From NCBI GenBank assembly GCA_019308985.1, contig JAFDHB010000002.1:1-64000 (forward strand): 64,000 nt of DNA, read 5' to 3'. This document shows positions 27,771 to 36,289 of this stretch, piece by piece. This DNA comes from Deltaproteobacteria bacterium (GTDB taxonomy: Bacteria; Desulfobacterota; DSM-4660; Desulfatiglandales; HGW-15). The translations under genes and the position numbers were made by a program. Positions within the stretch are counted from its first letter, which is position 1. Every line of letters begins with the position of its first letter. The notes beneath the pieces were generated by a model that worked only from the letters and a program-made list of their open reading frames with translations, was not told the origin of the DNA and searched no databases.

Positions 27771-28821
27771 TCCCGGAAACGAACTGTTCCACTTTGCCGC
27801 CCGTTTCCTTGAATCCCGGGGGGCGGTTTTGGAGAACAAAAACGGCGAACTGGAGGCCCTGCTCCCGGAGGAATTGTCGGAATTCCTGAAGGTTCCCGAA
27901 TATTTCCGGATGAATACAGATTCCGAGACTGAAGCGGATGACACCTATTCGATTCATTATGGCTCAGCCCTGATAGAGAAAATGATCGAAGCGGCCTGCG
28001 CCGAGACCCCTTTGCTGGCCTGCGAGCTCAAGTTTGACTATATGAAAGGTAGTGGATTCGACCGGTTGATCAAGGAGCAATTCCATTTCAACGACATGTC
28101 GGTCAAGTTTCAGTCTCCTGCCAACGTGAAAACACATTACCTTATGTTTACCTGCCGCTATACTGCCCAGAGCGATGAACAGAAGGAGGGCATGATCCGC
28201 CTGGCCTTCAACTATGAAACAGGGGCATTTGTTCCCCACATGGCCGACCTGCTGCTCCTGGCAGACAAAACCTTCAGGACAACAGCGAAAATCCAGGGTG
28301 AGAAGAAACACCTCCGTGAGATTTTGAAACAGGTCCGCGAACGCTCACGGGATATCATTATGCAGGAGATCGTCCCTTTCAGGGAAAGCATGGCCCGGCG
28401 TTTCAGGAGAGACGCAGGCCATCTGGAGGAATATTACACTGCCTTGGAAAAAGAAATGAGGTCAAACCTGGAAAGACAGGGGCTTTCCGATGAGCTCGTG
28501 CGGGACCGGAAAGAAAAAATAGCCCTCCTTCCTCGTGAGTTGGAAAGAAAAAAGGATGACCTGTTCAAGAAATACAGCATCAGGATCAGGATTGCTCCCT
28601 GCGCGATCCTTTTTGTCACGACCCCGGCGGTGAAAATACTTTACAGCGTGGCCGCGCCGGGAAGAGACAGAACCTTCTCTTTTATCTATAATCCGATCAC
28701 CAAAGCCATCGATCCGCTCGTATGCCAGGGTTGCAGAACGAGCATGGCCGACATTTACTGCTGCCGTGATCTCCACATCCTCTGTGCGAAATGCCGCAAT
28801 AAATGCCCGGTCTGTCAATAG
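27760..28821 (+). CDS. Partner of the SNF2 ATPase with a C-terminal RING-like cysteine cluster
   Basis: 353 residues, no signal peptide or membrane segment; I do not recognise the first 320. Residues 190-280 are strongly charged and likely coiled-coil. The last 31 residues hold eight candidate zinc ligands, with spacing C322-x2-C325-x9-C335-x3-H339-x2-C342-x2-C345-x3-C349-x2-C352 (the last pair is CPVC). This is the RING cross-brace order, with the sixth-to-seventh spacing one residue shorter than usual. The ATG at 27760 is inside the end of the helicase gene with GGAGAGG upstream, so translation is coupled. A double zinc-ribbon is the main alternative. Confidence 0.8.
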   Translation: MNSDPGNELFHFAARFLESRGAVLENKNGELEALLPEELSEFLKVPEYFRMNTDSETEADDTYSIHYGSALIEKMIEAACAETPLLACELKFDYMKGSGFDRLIKEQFHFNDMSVKFQSPANVKTHYLMFTCRYTAQSDEQKEGMIRLAFNYETGAFVPHMADLLLLADKTFRTTAKIQGEKKHLREILKQVRERSRDIIMQEIVPFRESMARRFRRDAGHLEEYYTALEKEMRSNLERQGLSDELVRDRKEKIALLPRELERKKDDLFKKYSIRIRIAPCAILFVTTPAVKILYSVAAPGRDRTFSFIYNPITKAIDPLVCQGCRTSMADIYCCRDLHILCAKCRNKCPVCQ

Positions 28822-28929
28822 GTCCTTGATCAGGCTTTGGGCAACAACCTGTCAAGATACAACCCCGGCCCTGCCGGAATCGGAGGGGCCTCCGGCTCAG
28901 GGCCCAGATTTACACGACGCAAGAAGATG

Positions 28930-29209
28930 GGGGTCAGGCCTACACAATTGACAAAACAATCAGAAAATCGTCTGGAAAGGATGAAAGCTTCCAGGATTTC
29001 TGAGGCTCCACTTTTGTGGATTTCATTGTGGCTCGTCCTCTAAGAATAGAATATCCCGGGGCTTTCTATCATGTCACTTCCAGGGGTAATGAACGGAAGG
29101 CGGTTTTTTCTGAGGATCCGGGGGAAGCAACATGAGGACAAGGAGCTTGAGAGGTTAATTTTGAAAATTGTGAAGAAGTTACGTTTGTCAATTGTGTAGG
29201 CCTGACCCC
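28930..29209. mobile_element. Degenerate RAYT-type element with perfect inverted ends
   Basis: 280 bases bounded by a perfect 26-base inverted repeat (28930-28955 and 29184-29209; the left arm begins GGGGTCAGGCCTACACAATT). It encloses the two ends of a Y1-type transposase reading frame with the middle deleted. The right end is 9 bases from the tRNA-Leu CCA end. Too short to move on its own; it might be mobilised by a full-length relative elsewhere. Confidence 0.85.
29028..29199 (+). pseudogene. Remnant of a REP-associated tyrosine (IS200-like, Y1) transposase
   Basis: From the GTG at 29028 the frame gives the typical family N-terminus ARPLRIEYPGAFYHVTSRG and NERKAVF, then stops at 29133-29135. 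In the next frame 29137-29199 encodes about 20 residues (DKELERLILKIVKKLRLSIV, then TAG) like a transposase C-terminus. The central part, including the catalytic tyrosine region and the second histidine motif, is missing and the two ends are out of frame. The gene is dead. Confidence 0.85.
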
Positions 29210-29218
29210 GAAATCCGT

Positions 29219-29307
29219 TGGTGCCGAAGGGGGGACTCGAACCCCCACAGGCATACACCCACTAGACCCTGAACCTAGCGCGTCTACCAATTCCGCCACT
29301 TCGGCAC
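29219..29307 (-). tRNA. tRNA-Leu (anticodon CAG)
   Basis: On the minus strand the 5' end GTGCCGA pairs with TCGGCAC near the 3' end; CCA is encoded (29219-29221). The D-loop region GGTAGACGC, the anticodon stem-loop CTAGG-TTCAGGG-TCTAG with anticodon CAG, a long variable arm and the T-loop GGTTCGAGTCC are all visible. 86 bases without CCA, normal for a class II tRNA. Confidence 0.96.
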
Positions 29308-29336
29308 TGAAATTAGAGTTGATGTTTTCAAATAAA

Positions 29337-29365
29337 TATTTATATTATCAAGCAGTTTATGTCAA
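29337..29365 (-). promoter_or_regulatory. Promoter of tRNA-Leu
   Basis: TTGACA (29360-29365) and TAAATA (29337-29342) with a 17-base spacer, the same hexamers and spacing as the rpsF promoter in this window. It places transcription start a few bases to about 25 bases before the mature tRNA. Confidence 0.75.
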
Positions 29366-29375
29366 TCCCTAAATT

Positions 29376-29516
29376 GACGGCTTCGATGAAAGCCCATCTG
29401 CTACGTTGCGCTTTATGTTTAGTCATTCCGCCGTACTTCTAAGTACGGCCCACTCCTAAACATTCGCGCGCCTTGCATATGGAGCTTTATACTGTGCCGT
29501 CCTTTTACGAGTCGTC
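29376..29516. repeat. Repeat family A, diverged copy
   Basis: About 141 bases with ends GACGGCTTCGATGAAAGCC and (complement) GACGACTCGTAAAAGG, diverged from family A. The centre is GCCGTACTTCTAAGTACGGC, a near-perfect palindrome matching the central symmetry of the other copies. It lies between the tRNA-Leu promoter and ribF. Confidence 0.75.
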
Positions 29517-29607
29517 GTGATTGCATTAGATTTCAGGGCCCATCCTGCTTAGGAATTGCTTCTTAGTCCGTGTTGGGCCGATTTTTCTTGGAGAAGACCG
29601 GTGGAAC

Positions 29608-30585
29608 ATGGAAATTATAAGAGACCTTGAGGAAACAGAACATGATTTCAAGAATCCGGTGCTTACCATCGGCAACTTTGACGGGGTACACAGGGGACAT
29701 CTTGAATTGTTCCGCAAGACCCGGGAAAGGGCCAAGGCTATACGCGGGGAATCGGTTGTAATGACTTTTGAACCCCACCCCGTGCGGGTTATGAAACCCG
29801 GAAACGGCCCTCCCCTTATCACGCCCACTCAACAAAAATTGGAACTCATAGCCAATGCCGGAATCGACATAATCCTGTGCGTTCCCTTTACCAAGGAGTT
29901 TGCCTCCATTTCCGCGCAGGACTTCGTCGAGGAGATTATTGTCCAGAAGATAGGTATAAAGGAAATAATCGTGGGCTATGATTACACCTTCGGATACGGC
30001 CGCCAGGGAGATATCGCTCTGCTGCGGGAAATGGGCCGCAGGCTGGGCTTTACCGTACACGTGGTACCGCCTGTGTACGTAAGTGATAAACTTGTGTCCA
30101 GCACATCAATCAGGAAATTGATACAGGAAGGAAGGGTTGCTGAGGCCGAGGTCTTCCTGGGTAGGTATTACCAGATCTGTGGTACCGTAATCAAGGGTGC
30201 CGGCAGGGGAGCGAAACTCCTGGGCATTCCTACCGCCAACCTGAAGCTCATCGATGAACTCATACCAAAAAGGGGTGTATATGCCGTAACCGTCCTTTTG
30301 GAGGACGGCGTCTATGACGGGGTAACCAATATAGGTTACAACCCGACCTTCGGCGGAAGGAATCCTTTGAGCGTGGAGACCTACCTCCTGGATTTTTCCG
30401 GAGACCTCCTGGGGAAGACGATAAGGATAAACTTCATCCATCGCTTAAGGGATGAAAGGACTTTTGAAAGCGTCGAGGATCTAGCAGAGCAGATAGAAAA
30501 GGACATCAAAGAGGCCAGAGAGGTCTTGAAAAATCATTGCTCCAGTCCCTTATCCGCATCCCTAAAGGGGGCCAAAACAGGTTGA
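29608..30585 (+). CDS. ribF: Bifunctional riboflavin kinase / FAD synthetase
   Basis: 325 residues. The N-terminal nucleotidyltransferase domain has TIGNFDGVHRGH and a TSIRKLI segment; the C-terminal flavokinase has the GRGAKLLGIPTANL and GVTNIGYNPTF motifs. It makes FMN and then FAD in the cytoplasm. No FMN riboswitch is seen upstream. The downstream flippase-like gene overlaps its stop codon. Confidence 0.95.
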   Translation: MEIIRDLEETEHDFKNPVLTIGNFDGVHRGHLELFRKTRERAKAIRGESVVMTFEPHPVRVMKPGNGPPLITPTQQKLELIANAGIDIILCVPFTKEFASISAQDFVEEIIVQKIGIKEIIVGYDYTFGYGRQGDIALLREMGRRLGFTVHVVPPVYVSDKLVSSTSIRKLIQEGRVAEAEVFLGRYYQICGTVIKGAGRGAKLLGIPTANLKLIDELIPKRGVYAVTVLLEDGVYDGVTNIGYNPTFGGRNPLSVETYLLDFSGDLLGKTIRINFIHRLRDERTFESVEDLAEQIEKDIKEAREVLKNHCSSPLSASLKGAKTG

Positions 30586-31604
30586 ACAAGTCTTTGAATC
30601 TGAAGCTTTGGACAGGGTTGTTCCTGAGTGCCGTCTTCATGTATCTTGCCTTGCGGGGTGTGGATTTAGCAAAGGTCTGGGGTGTAATCAAATCGGCTGA
30701 CCTCTTCTATATCCTGCTGATAGTGGTTCTCACCTTCTTTCAGTTCATGGTGCGCACTTGGCGGTGGGCCATCCTCCTTGAACCCATCAAACAAACAGGG
30801 TTTCTCAACAGGCTTTCCACCACACTGATCGGCTTCGGCGCCAACAGCATCTTTCCCGCCAGGATGGGAGAATTCATCAGGGCCAACTACCTGGGACACA
30901 GGGAGAGGATAAGCGCCAGTTCCGCCTTTGGCACGATCGTGGTTGAAAGACTCTTCGATGGTTTCACTTTACTGCTGGTACTGGTAATAGGGCTCCTTGG
31001 AACCAAGTTCACGGCCGAGTGGCAATCCGTGTCAGATAAGCTGAGAATAACCGGTTTCATTCTGCTCCCCTCCTACCTCATCTTTCTCCTGTTTTTGCTG
31101 TGCCTGCGTTACAGGACAGAGTACTTCTTAAGGTTGTTTGATAGGCTGCTCTTTTTCCTGCCTTCAAGCCCCCGCACCAGGGTAATTGATGCTATAGAGA
31201 ATTTCAGCCTTGGAATCGTGCTGGTAAGAAACCCCTTGAAATGGATCTTGATTGTCTTCTATTCCCTGCTTGTTTGGTTCTTGAACCTCTATCAGGTCGA
31301 GCTTGTTGAGAATGCAATTGGGCTCGATCTCCCCTTTCTCGCCGCCTTCCTCATAATGAGCATGGCCTCCTTTGGTGTCATGATCCCGTCCGCCCCGGGC
31401 TATGTGGGTACATTTCACCTCTCGGTCCAATACGGTTTCATTTTCTATGGGGTTGGAAAAGAAGAGGCCCTTTCCGCCGCGATCCTATGGCACGCGGTAG
31501 TATTTTTCCCTACCCTCCTCTTCGGGCTTGTCTCTTTTTTGCTCCTCAATATCCCCCTGGCAAAGCCCCTCAGGGAGGTGGGGATTGGGAATCAGGAGAA
31601 ATGA
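30582..31604 (+). CDS. Flippase-like membrane protein (UPF0104 / LPG synthase TM domain)
   Basis: About 340 residues with seven or eight hydrophobic segments and the family motifs RTWRWAILLEP, GFGANSIFPARMGEFIRA and PSAPGYVGTFH. Related to the membrane domain of lysylphosphatidylglycerol synthase (MprF) but without the synthase domain; members are thought to move or present lipids. The TTG at 30582 overlaps the ribF TGA (TTGA); an upstream TTG at 30537 would overlap it by 49 bases. Confidence 0.88.
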   Translation: MNKSLNLKLWTGLFLSAVFMYLALRGVDLAKVWGVIKSADLFYILLIVVLTFFQFMVRTWRWAILLEPIKQTGFLNRLSTTLIGFGANSIFPARMGEFIRANYLGHRERISASSAFGTIVVERLFDGFTLLLVLVIGLLGTKFTAEWQSVSDKLRITGFILLPSYLIFLLFLLCLRYRTEYFLRLFDRLLFFLPSSPRTRVIDAIENFSLGIVLVRNPLKWILIVFYSLLVWFLNLYQVELVENAIGLDLPFLAAFLIMSMASFGVMIPSAPGYVGTFHLSVQYGFIFYGVGKEEALSAAILWHAVVFFPTLLFGLVSFLLLNIPLAKPLREVGIGNQEK

Positions 31605-31695
31605 ACAGGATTGAATTCTCTCCGATAAATAAATCTATTGCCATCTTCTCCCTCAAGTGCTAAAAAAACTCATTTTCGTCAATTGGAGGATCGCT

Positions 31696-32742
31696 ATGGA
31701 AGAGAGACTAAATCCCTATCTCCCTGATCGGACGATGGATAGAAGGGCATTCTTGAAAATTTCCGGTTTGCTGGGTATTGGAATCTTCTCGGCTGGCCTC
31801 GTCCCCGTCACTGCCGAGGCCGCGAAATTCAACAAGAGGATGTACAAGGTATCCGATACCAGGCTGGCAATGGGGACATTCGTATCCATGACCCTTATCC
31901 ACCCTTCCAGAGACGAGGCACAGGATGCCATGGGCTTGGCATTTGAGGAGATAGACAGGTTGAGCGCTCTTCTGAGCCGCTTTGACCAGAGCACGGCCCT
32001 GTCCCTGCTCAACAGGGATGGGTATCTCAAGGATGCTCCTCCGGAATTATTCCATGTCATCAAGCGTTCGCTCGGATATTACAAGTTAAGCCGCGGCGCG
32101 TTCGATGTAACCGTCAAACCCATTGTGGATCTCTTCCAAGAATCCGTAGGTGCGAAAGGCAAACTGATGCCACCCCGGAAACGTTTGAGGGAGGCAGCGG
32201 AGCTTGTCGGGAGCGACAAAGTTGTCCTTGTAGGGAAAGGTATAGAGTTCAAGAAGCCCGGCATGGGGATCACCCTGGATGGGGTCGCAAAGGGCTACAT
32301 AGTGGACAGGGCATCAGATCTTCTGGCCAAGAAGGGAATCAGGAATCACTTGGTGAACGCCGGGGGCGATATCATGACCAGGGGCACCAAGGCGGGAAAT
32401 AAGCCATGGACCATAGCCATAGAAGATCCATTGAAAAAGGGGAACTACCCTGATCTCATACAATTGAGTGACGGCGGCGTGGCCACCTCTGGTAACTACG
32501 AGGTCTATTTCGACAAGGAAAAAATGTTTCACCATATCGTAGATCCACGTACAGGCCTTTCTCCTGAACTGAGCACGAGCGTCTCGGTCAGGGCCGGGTC
32601 TGCCATGGAAGCCGACGCCTTGGCTACAGGCGTATTTGTCATGGAGCCGGAGGCAGGGACCGCCCTCGTCAATTCACTCCCGCGTTGCGAGAGCTTGGTG
32701 ATTGCCAGGAATGGTACCCTGTGGAAATCGAAGGGCTGGTAG
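31696..32742 (+). CDS. apbE: FAD:protein FMN transferase
   Basis: About 348 residues. A twin-arginine signal (RRAFLKISGLLGIGIF) ends near AEAA, so the protein is exported by Tat. Family motifs: MGTFVSMTL, TLDGVAKGYIVD, NAGGDIMTRG, DGGVATSGNYE and VDPRTG. ApbE attaches FMN covalently to threonine of respiratory proteins such as Rnf or Nqr subunits. GGAGG lies six bases before the ATG. Its last 74 bases overlap the convergent hflX gene. Confidence 0.94.
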   Translation: MEERLNPYLPDRTMDRRAFLKISGLLGIGIFSAGLVPVTAEAAKFNKRMYKVSDTRLAMGTFVSMTLIHPSRDEAQDAMGLAFEEIDRLSALLSRFDQSTALSLLNRDGYLKDAPPELFHVIKRSLGYYKLSRGAFDVTVKPIVDLFQESVGAKGKLMPPRKRLREAAELVGSDKVVLVGKGIEFKKPGMGITLDGVAKGYIVDRASDLLAKKGIRNHLVNAGGDIMTRGTKAGNKPWTIAIEDPLKKGNYPDLIQLSDGGVATSGNYEVYFDKEKMFHHIVDPRTGLSPELSTSVSVRAGSAMEADALATGVFVMEPEAGTALVNSLPRCESLVIARNGTLWKSKGW

Positions 32743-34360
32743 AGCGGGGCCATATGCTCTCTTCTATCTTTTGGATGAGAGGGGAAAATGTTTCCGGATT
32801 GATAGCCGAAATAGTGATTCCTCCCATCCTCTCGGCGCAAAGGGAAGCTTCCCTTCCGCCTATCAGATCGCACTTGTTGAGCACCAGGAGGGTCGGGATA
32901 CGCGCCAGGTCTAATGTTTCCAAGATCCGGTTGACGGCCTTCACCTGCTCCTCCATACGCGGGCTGCCGGCATCTACCACGTGGAGCAAGAGATCAGCAT
33001 CCCTGAGCTCCTCCAGGGTGGCTGCAAAGGCATCAAATAGGTCCTTTGGAAGGTCCCTGATAAACCCGACAGTGTCAGTGATAATCGCTTCCCTCTCTCG
33101 GGGGAATCTCAATCTTCGGCTACTCGGGTCGAGGGTCTCGAATAAACGGTCCTTGACTCCAACGTTGCTGAAGGTCAGGTTGTTAAGGAGCGTTGATTTG
33201 CCCGCATTGGCATAACCCACTATAGATATCACAGGTAATCCTTTGGAGTTTCGCAGCTTGCGGCGATCCTCTCTTTGCTCCCTGATCTTCTTCAACTCCC
33301 TGTTCAACCGTGCAATACGTTCCCTTACACGCCTCCTGTTTATCTCCAGCTTTGTCTCCCCTGGGCCTCTACCACCGATCCCACCCGTAAGTCGGGACAT
33401 GGCCGTGTTCTTGGTTGCAAGTCGGGGGAGAAGGTATTTCAACTGGGCGAGTTCCACCTGTATCTTTCCCTCCCTGGTGACCGCCCTCCTGGCAAAGATA
33501 TCCAGTATGAGTTGGCTGCGGTCGATAATGCGTAAGTCCGTGCGGTCCGTCAGGGTCCTTACCTGGGCAGGCGTAAGTTCGTTATCAAATATCAGCAGAT
33601 TCGAGCCTGTCTGAAGGCACCTGAGCACCAGCTCACTGAGTTTCCCTCTACCGATCAAGAATCCCGGGTTTACCTTCCGCACGTGTTGATATACCATGTC
33701 CACTACTTCCAGTTCGTTGGAAAGGGCCAATTCCTTCAGTTCTTCCAGGGATTCCCTTGCTTTCCAGGGAGAGCCCGTTGTCACGCTGACCAGGACCGTC
33801 CTGTCATTCAGCTCTCGCCCCAGGGATTTGGATTCGCTGGTTTTGGCTAATTCGTCTTCCAAGGACCGTATCAGTTCCTGAAAATCCGATGTCAGTCGGC
33901 CTATATCCGGCACCTTCCTTATACCCCATCCCTCTCCGTGCCGGCCTTCCGGAAGAATGTGGGCATAGGAGATCTGGCCCGGAATCCCCTTGTCGTCTAC
34001 CTGGATGCAGACCATGAGGTCCAGACCCAGGAGCACCAGGTCTGTGAGGTCCTCCCTTGTAAGCCCTTCTCCGTTCAAGTGTGTATGGATCACCCTCACC
34101 CCTCTGAGCCGACCAGGGCCTTTTCTGTATCTCCCGAGATCCGGTATCCAGATGCGCCTGTTATCCCCCACTACGACCTGGACGATATCCCCCTTCCGAG
34201 TCGCCAAGAGACCCACCTGTCTCCTGATTTCCCTGGAAATGCTGGATAGTTGCCGTGCTAGCTCATGGGAGATGATCTCGTGAGGCGATATCTTTCGGCG
34301 GTAAATATTCTGGAGGCGTTTTAGCTGGCTTGCCTTTAGTCCGTTTGTCTTGCCGTACAC
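32669..34360 (-). CDS. hflX: GTPase HflX, ribosome-associated
   Basis: About 563 residues. An N-terminal HflX domain extended by about 100 residues is followed by the RGPGETKLE region and a G domain with GYANAGKSTLLN (G1), DTVGF (G3) and NKCD (G4). HflX splits stalled ribosomes under stress. No ATG lies near the conserved VYGKTNGLKASQLKR start, so GTG at 34360 is the likely start, 28 bases after dnaB. The last 20 or so residues run into the apbE 3' end and are unlikely to be conserved. Confidence 0.88.
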   Translation of the reverse strand: MYGKTNGLKASQLKRLQNIYRRKISPHEIISHELARQLSSISREIRRQVGLLATRKGDIVQVVVGDNRRIWIPDLGRYRKGPGRLRGVRVIHTHLNGEGLTREDLTDLVLLGLDLMVCIQVDDKGIPGQISYAHILPEGRHGEGWGIRKVPDIGRLTSDFQELIRSLEDELAKTSESKSLGRELNDRTVLVSVTTGSPWKARESLEELKELALSNELEVVDMVYQHVRKVNPGFLIGRGKLSELVLRCLQTGSNLLIFDNELTPAQVRTLTDRTDLRIIDRSQLILDIFARRAVTREGKIQVELAQLKYLLPRLATKNTAMSRLTGGIGGRGPGETKLEINRRRVRERIARLNRELKKIREQREDRRKLRNSKGLPVISIVGYANAGKSTLLNNLTFSNVGVKDRLFETLDPSSRRLRFPREREAIITDTVGFIRDLPKDLFDAFAATLEELRDADLLLHVVDAGSPRMEEQVKAVNRILETLDLARIPTLLVLNKCDLIGGREASLCAERMGGITISAINPETFSPLIQKIEESIWPRSTSPSISTGYHSWQSPSSRNAGVN

Positions 34361-34388
34361 CTTTTCTATTGTCGAAACCCCTGCGTCC

Positions 34389-35750
34389 CTATGTGTAGTC
34401 TTCTTCAGTGTAATTGCGAAAACGGGTATATTCCTTTTCAAAGTACAATTTGAAATACCCTGTAGGACCGTTACGCTGCTTGGCAAGGATGATCTCCGCC
34501 ACGTTCCTGTTCTCTTCCGTGCCAGGATGATAGACTTCATCCCTGTAGATAAAGGCGATCACATCCGCATCTTGCTCTATGGCCCCACTTTCTCTGAGGT
34601 CTGAAAGCTGGGGGCGTTTGTTGGGACGGTCTTCCACTTTCCTGTTCAACTGGGAGAGGGCCAGAACAGGAACATTGAGATCCTTTGCGAGGGCCTTCAG
34701 GGACCTTGATATTTCGGATATCTCGAGTTGCCTGGACTCGGCAGACTGCCTTCCCTGAATCAGTTGAAGGTAATCGATGATAACAAGGCACAGCCCCTGT
34801 TTCTTCATCAGCCTCCTGCACTTGGCCTTCATCTCCAGCACACTCAGTCCGGAATTATCATCTATGTATATGGGCAGTTCAGAAAGGGCATTGGCCGACT
34901 CCGTCAGTTTCATCCAGTCAGCATCCTTCAGGAAACCCGTCCTGAGCTTTGTGGCATTAATCCCTGCATGAAACCCCAGCAACCTCATTCCCAGGTGTAG
35001 CTTCGACATCTCCAGGGAGAAGATAGCCACTCCCTTCCTGGTCTTGACAGCGGCATTGTAACCTATGTTCAAGGCAAGGGCGGTCTTTCCCATGCTGGGT
35101 CTTCCAGCGATGATAATCAGGTCAGCCGGTTGAAGCCCCGCAGTGAGTTGGTCGAAGTCATGGAAGCTTGTAGGCACACCGGTAACAAAGCCTTCGTGTT
35201 CCGCCACACTCTCGAGTTTCTTGAAGCTCTGCTTTACCACTTCATTGAGTGTGGTGAACCCATCTCCCACCTTCTCCTCTGCGATACTGAAAATGGACTG
35301 CTCGGCCATATCCAACAGGGATTCCGTCTCGTGCCAGTCGTGAAAACAGGCGTCCGAGATCATCGAGCATTGATTGATGAGCTTTCTCCTCACTGACAGG
35401 TCACGGACAATATTGGCGTGGTATACAACACCCGCCGACGTGGCCACGGCATCCGCCAGGGAGGCAAGGTAGTCATTTCCCCCGGCCTTTTCCAAGGAGT
35501 TCTTTTTCGAAAGGTGCCGGGAAAGGGTGATGAGATCAATGGGCTCGTTACTATTATAAAGGTCGATCATCCCTTGGAATATATGGACATGGGGCTCCCT
35601 GTAAAAGTCATCGGGTGAGAGGATATCCATCACCTGGTTTATGGCGTCATTGTTGATTAGGATGCTTGCCAGGACCGCCTGTTCTGCTTCAACATTGTTG
35701 GGCGGAACCCTTAGTGACGGAGCCGTTATTTTTTCCTTTGCTTGAGCCAT
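34389..35750 (-). CDS. dnaB: Replicative DNA helicase
   Basis: 453 residues, normal length. The N-terminal domain starts with PPNNVEAEQAVLASIL; the RecA-like C-terminal domain has the P-loop GRPSMGKTALA and the DDY-like VIIDYLQLI. No intein or insertion. It is the hexameric helicase of the replication fork. It sits 45 bases after rplI, the usual order in this lineage. Confidence 0.97.
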   Translation of the reverse strand: MAQAKEKITAPSLRVPPNNVEAEQAVLASILINNDAINQVMDILSPDDFYREPHVHIFQGMIDLYNSNEPIDLITLSRHLSKKNSLEKAGGNDYLASLADAVATSAGVVYHANIVRDLSVRRKLINQCSMISDACFHDWHETESLLDMAEQSIFSIAEEKVGDGFTTLNEVVKQSFKKLESVAEHEGFVTGVPTSFHDFDQLTAGLQPADLIIIAGRPSMGKTALALNIGYNAAVKTRKGVAIFSLEMSKLHLGMRLLGFHAGINATKLRTGFLKDADWMKLTESANALSELPIYIDDNSGLSVLEMKAKCRRLMKKQGLCLVIIDYLQLIQGRQSAESRQLEISEISRSLKALAKDLNVPVLALSQLNRKVEDRPNKRPQLSDLRESGAIEQDADVIAFIYRDEVYHPGTEENRNVAEIILAKQRNGPTGYFKLYFEKEYTRFRNYTEEDYT

Positions 35751-35795
35751 TTCCCGTCCACTCCCATTGTCTCTTTCCTCTTTCGTGTTCCCAAC

Positions 35796-36242
35796 CTACT
35801 CTTCTCGGACCACCTTCACCTTTATGGAGCCGGTAACACCAGGATAGAGCCTTATGGCTACGTCGTATTCTCCCAGGGATTTTATGGGTTTTTCAAGGAC
35901 GATCTTCTTCCTGTCGATCGTAATCCCCTGCTTTTCAAGATGGCTCGCGATGTCCATGCTCGTCACAGATCCGTATAGTTTATCTTCTTCACCCGCTTTC
36001 TGGGCGATGGTGAGTGTTACCTCAGCCAGCCTTTCCTTGACCTTTTCCGCGTCTTCCTTGGCCTTCAGTCTCTTGATTTCTATCTTTTTCTTTTGGGTCT
36101 CGAAGAACTTTAGATTCTGCTTGTTGGCCTCAAGGGCCATGCCCTTCGGTATGAGGTAGTTGCGGGCATAGCCATCCGCAACATTAACGATATCGCCCTC
36201 CAGGCCCAATTCGCTCACGTCCTGTCTCAATATAATTCTCAT
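35796..36242 (-). CDS. rplI: 50S ribosomal protein bL9
   Basis: 148 residues with the N-terminal signature (M)RIILRQDVSELG and DGYARNYLIPKG, a long connecting helix rich in Lys/Glu, and the C-terminal domain. Part of the rpsF-rpsR-DUF2232-rplI unit. Confidence 0.97.
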   Translation of the reverse strand: MRIILRQDVSELGLEGDIVNVADGYARNYLIPKGMALEANKQNLKFFETQKKKIEIKRLKAKEDAEKVKERLAEVTLTIAQKAGEEDKLYGSVTSMDIASHLEKQGITIDRKKIVLEKPIKSLGEYDVAIRLYPGVTGSIKVKVVREE

Positions 36243-36289
36243 ACAAGTAGAGTCTCCTTTTCCTAATCTTTTGACTTTTTGTGGGTTGG

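Noticed and set aside
29069..29299. Minus-strand frame reading MAELVDALGSGSSG
   Set aside because: This is a well-known false translation of a tRNA-Leu gene.
24473..29307. DISARM or BREX-type defence island at the SNF2 locus
   Set aside because: Only one SNF2-like ATPase and an unrecognised partner are present; no methylase, DUF1998 or PglZ-like gene is nearby.
28822..29307. tRNA-Leu as a phage or island attachment site
   Set aside because: No integrase gene and no second copy of the tRNA 3' end were noticed in the window.
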